Shown here one piece after another: positions 17,573 through 26,148 of a stretch of 64,000 nucleotides of DNA. Position numbers and translations under genes: made by a program. The notes beneath the pieces are model-generated. The model had not been told where the DNA came from and made no database searches. It saw only the letters and a list, made by a program, of their open reading frames with translations. The stretch is from Pelomonas sp. CA6 (lineage in GTDB: Bacteria > Pseudomonadota > Gammaproteobacteria > Burkholderiales > Burkholderiaceae_C), in NCBI RefSeq assembly GCF_022549225.1, contig NZ_JAKZFD010000008.1, positions 217,729 to 281,728 of the forward strand. The letters are read 5' to 3'. Numbering within the stretch: the first letter of the stretch is position 1; each line of letters opens with the position of its first letter.

Positions 17573-19369
17573 ATGACGGAACCCAAGGACGGCGAGAGCT
17601 TTTTCCGCAAGGTCGCGCGCTTCGTCGCCAACCCGACCACGGACTGGGCGGAGATCAATTCCCGCCATGACGACCCGGAGGCCGACGCCGCGAAGGCCGA
17701 GTTGCGCGCGATGGTGGAGCGCAAGCGCCGCAACGATTTCGTCCGCAAGCGCGAATTCGACATGCTGCGGCGCATACGCCGCGAAGGCCTGACGCCCGAG
17801 CAACTGGCCGCGCTGAGCAATGCCAGCTCGCGCATCGATTCCTCGGTGGGCCGCGCCAGCGAAACCCATGCGCGCCAGGGCGAGGCCGGCGTCAAGGCCA
17901 AGATCGACCAGATCGAACAGCAAATGGTGGGCGAAGGCTTCGCCCCCACCCAGGTCCAGGCGAACACGACGGCCGCGCCGCCGCCCGGATTCTTCGAGAC
18001 CAGCACCCGCCCGGTGAATTTCGCCACGACGATGGCGGCCACCGACGCGATCGCGGCCCGCGTGACCGATTTCGCGCCACCGTCCGAAGTCGAACGACTG
18101 GAGACCCGGCCCGCGCCCGCTTCCGCGGTGGTCAGCGCCGCGCTGCCGCCGCTGTCCGCGGCGCCGGCGAGCCGCATTCCCGACCTCAGTCCCCTGCCCT
18201 TCGCGCCGTCGGCGCCCATTCCCGCCCTCAGCGGCCTGGACATGGCGCTGGGCAGCGAGGACGTGGTCGAGGTCAACGAGGTGGTGCACGACGCCGAACT
18301 GGACGAGGCCGTGATCGCCTTCGCCAACGGCGACTACCAGCATTGCGAGCGCTGCCTGGTCGAACTGACCGGCGCTGGGGGCCGCCGCCATGGCCATCCC
18401 GAAACCTGGCTGGTCTTGTTCGACCTCTACCGAGCCACCGGCCAGCAGGCTCAGTTCGAGCAACTGGCCACCGACTATGCCCAGCAGTTCGGGCTCTCGT
18501 CGCCGCAATGGTTCTCGCTGCCCAAGTGGGTGGCCGAGGCCGCGCGCCAGGAGCGCCGGCCCAGCGGCCCGGCCCAGGCCGGAGGCGTGTCCTGGACCTG
18601 CCCGGAGATCCTGGATCGCGATGCCGTGGCCCAGATCCGCGGCCGCTGCGAAACCCTGCCCCTGCCCTGGGTGCTGGACTGGCAGGCACTGCAGCAGATC
18701 GAGCCGGAGGCCTGCGAGCCGCTGCGCCAGCTGTTCCGCGACTGGGCCGGCCGTCCGCTGGACCTGCGCTGGCTGGCCGGCGACCATTTCCTGCAGCTGC
18801 TTGCGGCGCAGGCGCCGCTGAACCTGCGCGAGGTGTCGCCGGCCTACTGGATGCTGCGCCTGGAGGCCCTGCACCTGGCGAACCGGCCCGACCAGTTCGA
18901 CGAAGTCGCGATCGATTACTGCGTCACCTACGAGGTCTCGCCGCCGTCCTGGGAAAAGCCGGTCTGCCGGCTGCGCATCAGCGGCAATGGACTGAGCGCC
19001 GGCACCGCCTCCGGCGCCACCATCGGCCCGATGACCGAAGCCGGTGGCAGCACCTTCATGGAATCCACCATCACCGAGCTGCTCAGCAGCGCGGTGCAGC
19101 TGGAGCTGTCCGGCCAGCTCAGCGGCGACATCGGCGAGACGCTGAAGCTGATGAACGGCGAGCTGGGCGCGGCCACGCTGATCAGCATCAGCTGCGCCAA
19201 GCTGATCCGGCTGGACTTCGTCGCGGCCGGCGACCTGCTGAACTGGGTGCTGAGCCGGCGCAGCGAGAACCGCGCGGTGCAGTTCACCGATGCCCACCGG
19301 CTGGTGGCGCTGTTCTTCGGCGCGATGGGCATCAATGAGCATGCCAAGATCAAGGTCAGGATGAACTGA
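17573..19369 (+). CDS. Conserved hypothetical with TPR-like middle and C-terminal STAS domain
   Basis: A 598-residue protein, soluble by sequence. A basic, helical N-terminus ([20 protein letters not shown], about 45-70) and a coiled-coil-like stretch precede a Pro/Ala-rich linker (about 130-220). Two similar helical repeats follow, each with a [16 protein letters not shown] or [16 protein letters not shown] helix and a QFEQLATDY or QFDEVAIDY helix, like FimV/TPR units. The last 100 residues resemble a STAS/MlaB fold ([34 protein letters not shown]). STAS domains bind partners in regulation or lipid transport. Its function is unknown. It sits between dksA and hslVU. Confidence 0.8.
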   Translation: MTEPKDGESFFRKVARFVANPTTDWAEINSRHDDPEADAAKAELRAMVERKRRNDFVRKREFDMLRRIRREGLTPEQLAALSNASSRIDSSVGRASETHARQGEAGVKAKIDQIEQQMVGEGFAPTQVQANTTAAPPPGFFETSTRPVNFATTMAATDAIAARVTDFAPPSEVERLETRPAPASAVVSAALPPLSAAPASRIPDLSPLPFAPSAPIPALSGLDMALGSEDVVEVNEVVHDAELDEAVIAFANGDYQHCERCLVELTGAGGRRHGHPETWLVLFDLYRATGQQAQFEQLATDYAQQFGLSSPQWFSLPKWVAEAARQERRPSGPAQAGGVSWTCPEILDRDAVAQIRGRCETLPLPWVLDWQALQQIEPEACEPLRQLFRDWAGRPLDLRWLAGDHFLQLLAAQAPLNLREVSPAYWMLRLEALHLANRPDQFDEVAIDYCVTYEVSPPSWEKPVCRLRISGNGLSAGTASGATIGPMTEAGGSTFMESTITELLSSAVQLELSGQLSGDIGETLKLMNGELGAATLISISCAKLIRLDFVAAGDLLNWVLSRRSENRAVQFTDAHRLVALFFGAMGINEHAKIKVRMN

Positions 19370-19448
19370 GGGCGAAGGGACGCGGTCCACTATGGGGACG
19401 GCGGCGCTCGGCTCATGGGTCGCATCCTGGAGCGCTGGGTTCCCAGCT

Positions 19449-19476
19449 CTTGCAGTCCTCCGGGGTGCCCCCATCT
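19449..19476 (+). promoter_or_regulatory. Sigma-32-like heat-shock promoter motif before hslV
   Basis: CTTGCAG (19449-19455), a 13-bp spacer and CCCCATCT (19469-19476) resemble the sigma-32 consensus CTTGAAA / CCCCATnT, fitting the heat-shock role of hslVU. A caveat: transcription from it would begin near 19483, just before the ATG at 19486, and would exclude the GGAG ribosome site at 19477-19480. Either the mRNA is leaderless or the match is fortuitous. Confidence 0.35.
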
Positions 19477-19485
19477 GGAGCGTTT

Positions 19486-20040
19486 ATGCAGCAAGATTCT
19501 TCCCCTCCGCAATTCCACGGCACGACCATCGTCAGCGTGCGCCGTGGCAACCAGGTCGCGATCGGCGGCGATGGCCAGGTCACGCTGGGCCATATCGTCG
19601 TGAAGTCCAGCGCACGCAAGGTGCGCAAGCTCTACCGCGATCAGGTGCTGGCCGGCTTCGCCGGCGCCACGGCCGACGCCTTCACGCTGTTCGAACGCTT
19701 TGAATCCAAGCTGGAGAAACACCAGGGCCATCTGGTGCGCGCCGCGGTGGAGCTGACGCGCGACTGGCGCACCGACCGCGTGCTGCGCCGCCTGGAGGCC
19801 ATGCTGGCGGTCGCCGACCGCACCGCCTCGCTGATCATCACCGGCAATGGCGACGTGCTGGAGCCCGAGCAAGGCATCGTCGCAATCGGCTCCGGCGGCG
19901 CCTATGCGCAGGCCGCCGCGCGCGCGCTGCTCAACCACAGCGAGCTGTCCGCGGCCGACATCGTCAAGCAGTCGCTGGTGATCGCCGGCGAGATCTGCAT
20001 CTACACCAACGGCAACCATACGATCGAGACGCTGGAATGA
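19486..20040 (+). CDS. hslV: ATP-dependent protease subunit HslV (ClpQ)
   Basis: A 184-residue proteasome-like peptidase that forms the core of HslUV in the cytosol. Processing would expose the catalytic Thr in [12 protein letters not shown] (T13/T14). Further family marks are [32 protein letters not shown] and [17 protein letters not shown] 19486 is chosen because GGAG lies six bases upstream and the 12-residue propeptide is normal; an earlier in-frame start would add foreign sequence. It overlaps hslU by four bases. Confidence 0.96.
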   Translation: MQQDSSPPQFHGTTIVSVRRGNQVAIGGDGQVTLGHIVVKSSARKVRKLYRDQVLAGFAGATADAFTLFERFESKLEKHQGHLVRAAVELTRDWRTDRVLRRLEAMLAVADRTASLIITGNGDVLEPEQGIVAIGSGGAYAQAAARALLNHSELSAADIVKQSLVIAGEICIYTNGNHTIETLE

Positions 20041-21380
20041 GCAGCACCATGACCCCGCAGGAAATCGTCTCCGAGCTGGACCGCCACATCGTCGGCCAGG
20101 GCGAGGCCAAGCGCGCCGTCGCGATCGCGCTGCGCAACCGCTGGCGCCGCCAGCAGGTCGACGAGAAGCTGCGCGCCGAGATCACGCCCAAGAACATCCT
20201 GATGATCGGCCCCACCGGCGTGGGCAAGACCGAGATCGCGCGCCGCCTGGCCAAGCTTGCCGACGCACCCTTCATCAAGGTGGAGGCGACCAAGTTCACC
20301 GAGGTGGGCTATGTCGGCAAGGACGTGGACAGCATCATCCGCGACCTGGTCGACATCGCCGTCAAGCAGGAACGCGAACGCCAGATGCGCCTGCAGCGCG
20401 CCCGCGCCGAAGACGCCGCCGAGGAACGCATCCTCGACGTGCTGGTGCCGCCGCCACGCGCCACCGGCTTCGCCGCCGAACCGAGCGGGGCCGACAACAC
20501 CGCGCGCCAGGTGATGCGCAAGCGCCTGCGCGAAGGGGCGATGGACGACAAGGAGATCGAGATCGAGCTGGCCGACGCCAAGCCGACCATGGAGGTGCTG
20601 GGCCCCATGGGCCAGCCCGGCATGGAGGAGATGGCCGAGCAGCTCAAGGGCCTGTTCTCGCAGATGGGCGCGGGCCGGCGCAAGGCGCGCAAGCTGCGCA
20701 TCAAGGAAGCGCTGAAGCTGCTGATCGACGAGGAGGCCGCCAAGCTGGTCAACGAGGACGAGATCAAAACCGCCGCGCTGGCCCATGCGCAGGACAACGG
20801 CATCGTCTTCATCGACGAGATCGACAAGGTGGCCAGCCGCGCCGAGCACGGCGGCGCCGACGTCTCGCGCCAGGGCGTGCAGCGCGACCTGCTGCCGCTG
20901 GTCGAAGGCACGACGGTCAACACCAAGTACGGCATGGTCAAGACCGACCACATCCTGTTCATCGCATCCGGCGCCTTCCACCTGAGCAAGCCCAGCGACC
21001 TGATCCCCGAGCTGCAGGGCCGCTTCCCGATCCGCGTCGAGCTGGGCTCGCTGTCGGTGGAGGACTTCGAGGCCATCCTGACCAGCACCCATGCCAGCCT
21101 GGTCAAGCAGTACCAGGCCCTGCTCGCCACCGAGGGCGTGAACCTGGAGCTGACGCCCGACGGCATACGCCGCCTGGCGCAGATCGCCTATGAGGTCAAC
21201 GAGCGCACCGAGAACATCGGCGCGCGCCGCCTCTCCACGGTGATGGAACGCCTGCTCGACGAGATCAGCTTCGACGCCCACAAGCTCGCCGGCCAGACCG
21301 TCGCGCTGGACGGCGCCGCGGTGGACGCCAAGCTGGGCGCGCTGGCCAGCAACGAAGACCTGAGCCGCTTCATCCTCTGA
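20037..21380 (+). CDS. hslU: ATP-dependent protease ATPase subunit HslU (ClpY)
   Basis: A 447-residue AAA+ unfoldase that feeds substrates to HslV. Walker A is GPTGVGKT (58-65), the pore motif GYVGKDV follows in [11 protein letters not shown], Walker B is [10 protein letters not shown], the sensor region is [12 protein letters not shown], and the C-terminal tail LSRFIL docks into HslV. The variable I-domain (about 110-245) is complete. The ATG overlaps the hslV stop (ATGA), so the two are coupled. Confidence 0.97.
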   Translation: MSSTMTPQEIVSELDRHIVGQGEAKRAVAIALRNRWRRQQVDEKLRAEITPKNILMIGPTGVGKTEIARRLAKLADAPFIKVEATKFTEVGYVGKDVDSIIRDLVDIAVKQERERQMRLQRARAEDAAEERILDVLVPPPRATGFAAEPSGADNTARQVMRKRLREGAMDDKEIEIELADAKPTMEVLGPMGQPGMEEMAEQLKGLFSQMGAGRRKARKLRIKEALKLLIDEEAAKLVNEDEIKTAALAHAQDNGIVFIDEIDKVASRAEHGGADVSRQGVQRDLLPLVEGTTVNTKYGMVKTDHILFIASGAFHLSKPSDLIPELQGRFPIRVELGSLSVEDFEAILTSTHASLVKQYQALLATEGVNLELTPDGIRRLAQIAYEVNERTENIGARRLSTVMERLLDEISFDAHKLAGQTVALDGAAVDAKLGALASNEDLSRFIL

Positions 21381-21396
21381 ACCGCCTGGGTGGTCG

Positions 21397-21443
21397 CTTG
21401 ATGCTTATCAAGACGCCGGCGCCAGCCTGACCCTAGGCTGGCG
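21397..21443 (+). promoter_or_regulatory. Two adjacent hairpins between hslU and the channel gene
   Basis: Hairpin 1 is CTTGAT-GCTT-ATCAAG (21397-21412). Hairpin 2 is CGCCAGCCT / AGGCTGGCG (21420-21443) and ends two bases before the channel ATG. No U-tract follows either, so they are not classical terminators. The only SD-like bases before that ATG (AGG) are inside the 3' arm of hairpin 2, which could limit translation. Confidence 0.4.
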
Positions 21444-21445
21444 GC

Positions 21446-22219
21446 ATGAGCCGCACCATCAGCACCCGGGCCTGGGGCCTGACCCTGCCCTCGCCCCAGA
21501 ACCCCGCGGCCACCCGGGCCGAGCGCCGCTGGCGCTGGCCCGTGCTGCTGAGCCTGCTGGCCACCATTCCGGCTTTCTACATCGAGCTGCTGGAGAACCT
21601 GCCTACGCCGCTGGCCGTGGCCATCTATGTGGGCGCGGCCGCGGTGCTCACGCTGTCGCTGTGGCGTGTGTCCCGGCACCTGATCCGGCCCCGCCTGTAT
21701 CTGCTGGGCAATCTGGTGGATCTGCTGCTGATCGCCGGGCTGCTCGCCGCCGCGTTGCTACCGCCCAGCCTGCATTCCTCCGGCGCGCTCGCGCTGCGCC
21801 TGGCGGTGGCCTTCCTGACCCTGCTGCGCATGGTGTGGGCGATCCGCCACTGGGTCAGCCGCGGCGGGCTGGCCTATCTGCTGCTGCTCGCGCTGATGGT
21901 GCTGCTGTTCTGCGGCGTGGGCTTCTGGGCGCTGGAACCGCGCGCCCGCACGCTGGCCGACGGCCTCTGGCTCGCCTTCACGACCGCCGCCACCGTGGGC
22001 TATGGCGACATCGTGCCGACCACCGCCGCCTCCAAGATCTTCGCCGTCTTCGTCGTGCTGCTGGGCTATGCGGTGCTGTCGCTGGTCACCGCGGCCATCG
22101 CCGCGATGTGGGTCGAAAGCACCGAGCGCCGCGTCGAGCAGGACATCCTGCGCGAGCTGCACGCCGAGGTGCAGCAGCTGCGCGAGGAACTGCGCGCGAT
22201 GCGCGCCGAGCGCCCTTGA
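21446..22219 (+). CDS. Voltage-gated-type potassium channel (Ion_trans_2)
   Basis: A 257-residue inner-membrane protein. Hydrophobic spans at about 31-47, 55-72, 85-106, 115-135 and 142-162 precede a pore loop with the K+ filter TVGYGD (183-188) and a last span (about 196-218). A cytosolic coiled coil (ESTERRVEQDILRELHAEVQ) follows. The layout resembles a six-segment KvAP-like channel. The S4-like segment is short in arginines, so voltage gating is uncertain. It follows hslU by 65 bp, with two hairpins in between. Confidence 0.85.
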   Translation: MSRTISTRAWGLTLPSPQNPAATRAERRWRWPVLLSLLATIPAFYIELLENLPTPLAVAIYVGAAAVLTLSLWRVSRHLIRPRLYLLGNLVDLLLIAGLLAAALLPPSLHSSGALALRLAVAFLTLLRMVWAIRHWVSRGGLAYLLLLALMVLLFCGVGFWALEPRARTLADGLWLAFTTAATVGYGDIVPTTAASKIFAVFVVLLGYAVLSLVTAAIAAMWVESTERRVEQDILRELHAEVQQLREELRAMRAERP

Positions 22220-22249
22220 AGACGGCCACGAGGGCCGCGCCCGTAGCGC

Positions 22250-23017
22250 CTACAGCGCCAACCGGTGCGACTGCAGCGCGAGCAGCCCATCGAAGATCAG
22301 CGATTCGACCAGCTCGTGCGGGATGTCCAGCGCCGGCGAGACCTTCCAGCCCGCGCCCCCCGTCATCAGCGTGACCGGCTCCTGCCCGCTGCGGCGCGCC
22401 AGGTGGCGGTGCATGCGCTCGATCGCGCCGGTGATGGCGTAATTGCCGCCGCTGGTCAGCGCGTCGGAGGTGTTGGTGGGGAACTCGCGGACCTCGCCGG
22501 TGGGCACGCGCAAGCCCGCGGTGCCGCCTTCCAGCGCGCGCAGCATGATGCCGTGACCGGGCAGGATCAGGCCGCCCAGGAAGCGCCCGTCGGCGTCCAG
22601 CGCGTCCACCGTCACCGCCGTGCCCACCATCACGACCAGGCAGGGCCGCGCCGGCCCGCGCGCCAGCACATGGTGGCGCGCGCCGATCAATGCGACGAAG
22701 CGGTCCGCGCCCAGCCGCCCCGGATGGTCGTAGCCGTTGACCACGCCCCCCGCCGCCGGCCCGGACACCACCCAGCGCGGCTCCAGGTCCCACAGCTCCA
22801 GCTGCTCCTCGACGCGGCGGCGCACCGCGTCGCCGGCCACGTTGCAGCCCAGGATGCTGCCCGGCACCGGCAGCCTCGACCAGTCGCCTTCGGCCAGCTG
22901 ATCGATGTTCTCCAGGAACTGCGCCCCATGCGCCAGCACCGCGGCACCAGGCTGGGGCGAGGCGTAAAGAGCCCACTTCAGACGTGTGTTTCCGACATCA
23001 ATGGCCAAAAAGCTCAT
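22250..23017 (-). CDS. coaX: Type III pantothenate kinase
   Basis: A 255-residue ASKHA-fold enzyme for the first step of CoA synthesis in the cytosol. It has the phosphate-binding DVGNTRLKW at the N-terminus, the family motif [13 protein letters not shown], and [22 protein letters not shown] with an acidic metal ligand, followed by GAIERM. Length is normal. In many relatives birA precedes coaX; here the upstream neighbour is the divergent chemoreceptor gene, so coaX probably has its own promoter in the 137-bp gap. Confidence 0.93.
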   Translation of the reverse strand: MSFLAIDVGNTRLKWALYASPQPGAAVLAHGAQFLENIDQLAEGDWSRLPVPGSILGCNVAGDAVRRRVEEQLELWDLEPRWVVSGPAAGGVVNGYDHPGRLGADRFVALIGARHHVLARGPARPCLVVMVGTAVTVDALDADGRFLGGLILPGHGIMLRALEGGTAGLRVPTGEVREFPTNTSDALTSGGNYAITGAIERMHRHLARRSGQEPVTLMTGGAGWKVSPALDIPHELVESLIFDGLLALQSHRLAL

Positions 23018-23068
23018 AAGTTCGCGCGAAAGTGCCGCAACATCCGGCAGGGTAGCAGCAGTCGGGCG

Positions 23069-23096
23069 TCAAGTTACTGCACAGTCCGACCGATGA
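23069..23096 (+). promoter_or_regulatory. Sigma-28 (FliA)-like promoter of the chemoreceptor gene
   Basis: TCAAGTTA (23069-23076), 12 bp, then ACCGATGA (23089-23096) matches the flagellar class 3 consensus TAAAGTTT-N11-GCCGATAA at six of eight bases in each half. It would start transcription near 23103, 52 bases before the ATG at 23155. Chemoreceptor genes are typical sigma-28 targets. Confidence 0.5.
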
Positions 23097-23154
23097 GGCA
23101 TGGGGACCGTGCGCCCATGCCCTGCCCTGGGGACAAGAAAAGAGCCAAGCCGCC

Positions 23155-24936
23155 ATGAAAACATTTTCCATCGCCACCCGCCTGTGGATCCCTGTGATCG
23201 TGATGGCGCTGATGACCCTCGCGATGAGCGTGGGCGCTTCGTTGCGCACCCGCCACTTGCAAGCCATCGCGCAAGCCACGCAGGAGGCCCAGCAGAAGAA
23301 GTTCGAGCTGGCGCTGCGCTGGCGCGGCCTCACCGAGGCCAATGCGAGCCGCGTGAAGGCCGGGCTGTCCGGCAGCGACATGAGCGTGGCCGAGGCCATG
23401 AAGGCCGACATCGCGAAGACCACCGAGCAAATCTCCGAGGTCCAGAAGGCGCTGGAGGCGCTGGCCGTGGCCGACGACGAGAAGGCCGCGATGGCGCGCG
23501 TGGCCGACAAGCGCAAGGCCTACATCGACACGCGCAACGAGGCCACCAAGGCCAAGGCAGCCGGCCAGCATGACGAAGGCCGCCGCGTGCTGGAACAGAA
23601 GGTGGTGCCGGCGATCGAGGCCTACCTGGGCGCGCAGCAGGACTTCGTCACGCTGCAGCAGGCCAAATCCGCCGAGCTGCGCGAAGCCGCGGGCGCGGAG
23701 CGCATGCGCACCGTCTGGGGCGTCGCCGCGGTGATGGCCGCCATCGTCGCGCTGCTGGGGCTGGCCACCGGCTACTTCGTGCGCACCATCTCGCAGCCGC
23801 TGCGCCAGCTGGTCAAGGAGGCCGAGCGCATCGGCGCCGGCGACCTGCGCGACGAAGCCACGCAAACGCGCGGCGACGAGGTGGGCGATGTGCAGCGCGC
23901 GCTGGCGCAGATGAAACAGTCGCTGCGCCGCGTGATCGGCGAGTTGCGCGCCAGCTCGGACAGCATGCAGACCGCCAGCCAGGAAATCGCCAGCGGCAAC
24001 ACCGACCTCAGCCACCGCACCGAGCAGACCGCGTCCAACCTGCAGCAGGCGGCCTCGTCGCTGGCCCAGCTCACCACCACCGTGCAGCAGAGCGCCGACA
24101 GCGCGCGCACCGCCAACCAGTTGGCCGGCAGCGCGGCCGAGGTGGCGCAGCGCGGCGGCCAGGTGGTCAGCCAGGTGGTCAGCACCATGGACGAGATCGA
24201 TGCCAGCGCCAAGAAGATCAACGACATCATCGGCGTGATCGACGGCATTGCCTTCCAGACCAACATCCTCGCGCTGAACGCGGCCGTGGAAGCGGCCCGC
24301 GCGGGCGAGCAGGGCCGCGGCTTCGCGGTCGTGGCCGGCGAGGTGCGCGCGCTGGCGCAGCGCAGCGCCGAGGCGGCCAAGGAGATCAAGAGCCTGATCG
24401 GCAACAGCGTCGCCAAGGTCGAGGCCGGCGCCCAGCTGGTGCAGGACGCCGGACGCACCATGGGCGAGATCGTCGCCAGCGTGCAGCGCGTCTCCGACAT
24501 CATCGGCGAGATCAGCGCCAGCACCGTCGAGCAGAGCCAGGGCATCGCCAGCGTCAACGGCTCGGTTTCGCAGCTGGACCAGATGACGCAGCAGAACGCG
24601 GCGCTGGTGGAGGAGTCCGCGGCCGCGGCCGAATCGCTCAGCGAGCAGGCGGGCAAGCTCTCCCACTTGGTGTCGCAGTTCCAGCTGGACCGCGAGGCGG
24701 CGGTGCGTGCTGCCGCCCCCGCGCCGCGCGCGACGCCTGCGTCGCCGCGGCCCACCCAGGCCGCCCCGATACCGGCCTCCGCTGCGGTCAAGGCGCCCAA
24801 GGCCGCGACCGCCCCCCGCCCCGCGACGGCCCGGCCTCAGGCGGCGGCCCCCAAACCCGTGCCCGCCGCAAGGCCGGCGCCGACCCCCAAGCCCGCGGCG
24901 GCGGCCGCCGCTGACGGCGATTGGGAGACCTTCTGA
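23155..24936 (+). CDS. Methyl-accepting chemotaxis protein
   Basis: A 593-residue receptor. TM1 is about 8-28. The periplasmic region (about 29-185) is helical and 4HB-like (KFELALRWRGLTEANASRV). TM2 is about 187-208, followed by HAMP (RTISQPLRQLVKEAERIGAG), the methylation helices and the conserved hairpin tip (VIDGIAFQTNILALNAAVEA, GRGFAVVAGEVRALAQ). A long Ala/Pro linker ends in the pentapeptide DWETF, the CheR/CheB tether seen in Tar/Tsr as NWETF. The ligand is unknown. The gene carries a sigma-28-like promoter and overlaps the next gene. Confidence 0.94.
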   Translation: MKTFSIATRLWIPVIVMALMTLAMSVGASLRTRHLQAIAQATQEAQQKKFELALRWRGLTEANASRVKAGLSGSDMSVAEAMKADIAKTTEQISEVQKALEALAVADDEKAAMARVADKRKAYIDTRNEATKAKAAGQHDEGRRVLEQKVVPAIEAYLGAQQDFVTLQQAKSAELREAAGAERMRTVWGVAAVMAAIVALLGLATGYFVRTISQPLRQLVKEAERIGAGDLRDEATQTRGDEVGDVQRALAQMKQSLRRVIGELRASSDSMQTASQEIASGNTDLSHRTEQTASNLQQAASSLAQLTTTVQQSADSARTANQLAGSAAEVAQRGGQVVSQVVSTMDEIDASAKKINDIIGVIDGIAFQTNILALNAAVEAARAGEQGRGFAVVAGEVRALAQRSAEAAKEIKSLIGNSVAKVEAGAQLVQDAGRTMGEIVASVQRVSDIIGEISASTVEQSQGIASVNGSVSQLDQMTQQNAALVEESAAAAESLSEQAGKLSHLVSQFQLDREAAVRAAAPAPRATPASPRPTQAAPIPASAAVKAPKAATAPRPATARPQAAAPKPVPAARPAPTPKPAAAAAADGDWETF

Positions 24937-26132
24937 AGCCCCCTGCCGGGACCCCTGCCGCCACGGGCGAAGGCGGGCTGCAGGCCTGGCAGGTGGTCGC
25001 CGGCGGCATCGCCGGGCTGATGCTGAGCGTGGGCCTGGCGCGCTTCGCCTACACCCCGCTGCTGCCGCTGATGCAGGCCCAGGCCGGCCTGTCCGACGCG
25101 CTGGGCGGGCTGCTGGCCTCGATCAACTACGCCGGCTATATCAGCGGCGCGCTGCTCGCCGCCTGGATCGACGACCCGCGCTGGCGCCACCGCCTCTACG
25201 GCCTCGGCCTCGCGCTGGGCCTGCTGGCCACGCTGTTGATGCCACTGTCCACCCAGCCCTGGCTGTGGGCGCTGTCGCGCTACCTGGGCGGGCTCAGCGG
25301 CGCCGCGGGCATGCTGCTGGGCTCCGGCCTGGTGCTGGGCTGGCTGATACGCGCCGGACGCCGGCCCGAACTGGGCCTGCATTTCACCGGGCTGGGCGGC
25401 GGCATCGTGCTGTCGGCCCTGGGCGCGATGCTGATGGGCGCGCTGCACTGGGACTGGGCCGGGCACTGGTGGGGCTTTGCCGCCTGCGGCCTGCTGCTGC
25501 TGGTCCTGGCCTGGCGCTGGCGCCCGCCGGCGCCGCCGCCGGTGGGTTCGCACGCGGTGGCCGGAGCACCGTCGCGCCAATGGATGCGCTGGATGATGGC
25601 CGGCTACTTCTGCGCCGGCTGGGGCTTCGTGATCAGCGCCACCTTCACCGTGGCCATCGTCGAGCGCCAGCCGCTGCTGGCCGGCCAGGGGCCCTGGGCC
25701 TGGCTGCTGGTGGGGCTGGCCGCGACGCCGGCGGTGTTCCTGTGGGACCGCGCGGCGCGCCGCGCGGGCGACCTCAACGCGCTGCTGCTGGCCTTCGCGC
25801 TGCAGGTGGTTTCGGTGCTGCTGCCGGCGCTGGGGTCCAGCCTGTGGGCCGCGCTGCTGGGCGCGTTGCTCTATGGCGCCACCTTCATCGGCATCGTCAG
25901 CCTGACCTTGGCCATGGTGGGGCGCCGCTCGCCGGGCAATCCCGGCAAGGCCATGGCGCGGCTGACGCTGAGCTATGGCCTGGCCCAAGTCGGCGCGCCG
26001 GCGCTCACCGGGCTGATGGTGCAGGCCAGCGGCAGCTACCAGAGCGCGCTGTGGATCACCGCGGCCGTGCTGACGCTGGGCATCGCGGTACTGCTGCGGC
26101 TGCGCGCGCTGGACCGGCCGTCGGGCGCCTGA
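24921..26132 (+). CDS. MFS transporter, YbfB/YjiJ family
   Basis: A 403-residue inner-membrane protein with about 12 hydrophobic segments. The N-terminal sequence GLMLSVGLARFAYTPLLPLM is the YbfB/YjiJ family hallmark. Substrates of this family are poorly known. The start is uncertain: TTG 24921 lies inside the chemoreceptor gene (16-bp overlap); the next candidate, GTG 24993, has no ribosome site either. It is convergent with nasA, 16 bp from that gene's stop. Confidence 0.82.
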   Translation: MGDLLKPPAGTPAATGEGGLQAWQVVAGGIAGLMLSVGLARFAYTPLLPLMQAQAGLSDALGGLLASINYAGYISGALLAAWIDDPRWRHRLYGLGLALGLLATLLMPLSTQPWLWALSRYLGGLSGAAGMLLGSGLVLGWLIRAGRRPELGLHFTGLGGGIVLSALGAMLMGALHWDWAGHWWGFAACGLLLLVLAWRWRPPAPPPVGSHAVAGAPSRQWMRWMMAGYFCAGWGFVISATFTVAIVERQPLLAGQGPWAWLLVGLAATPAVFLWDRAARRAGDLNALLLAFALQVVSVLLPALGSSLWAALLGALLYGATFIGIVSLTLAMVGRRSPGNPGKAMARLTLSYGLAQVGAPALTGLMVQASGSYQSALWITAAVLTLGIAVLLRLRALDRPSGA

Positions 26133-26148
26133 CGCCGCGGTGCCGCCC

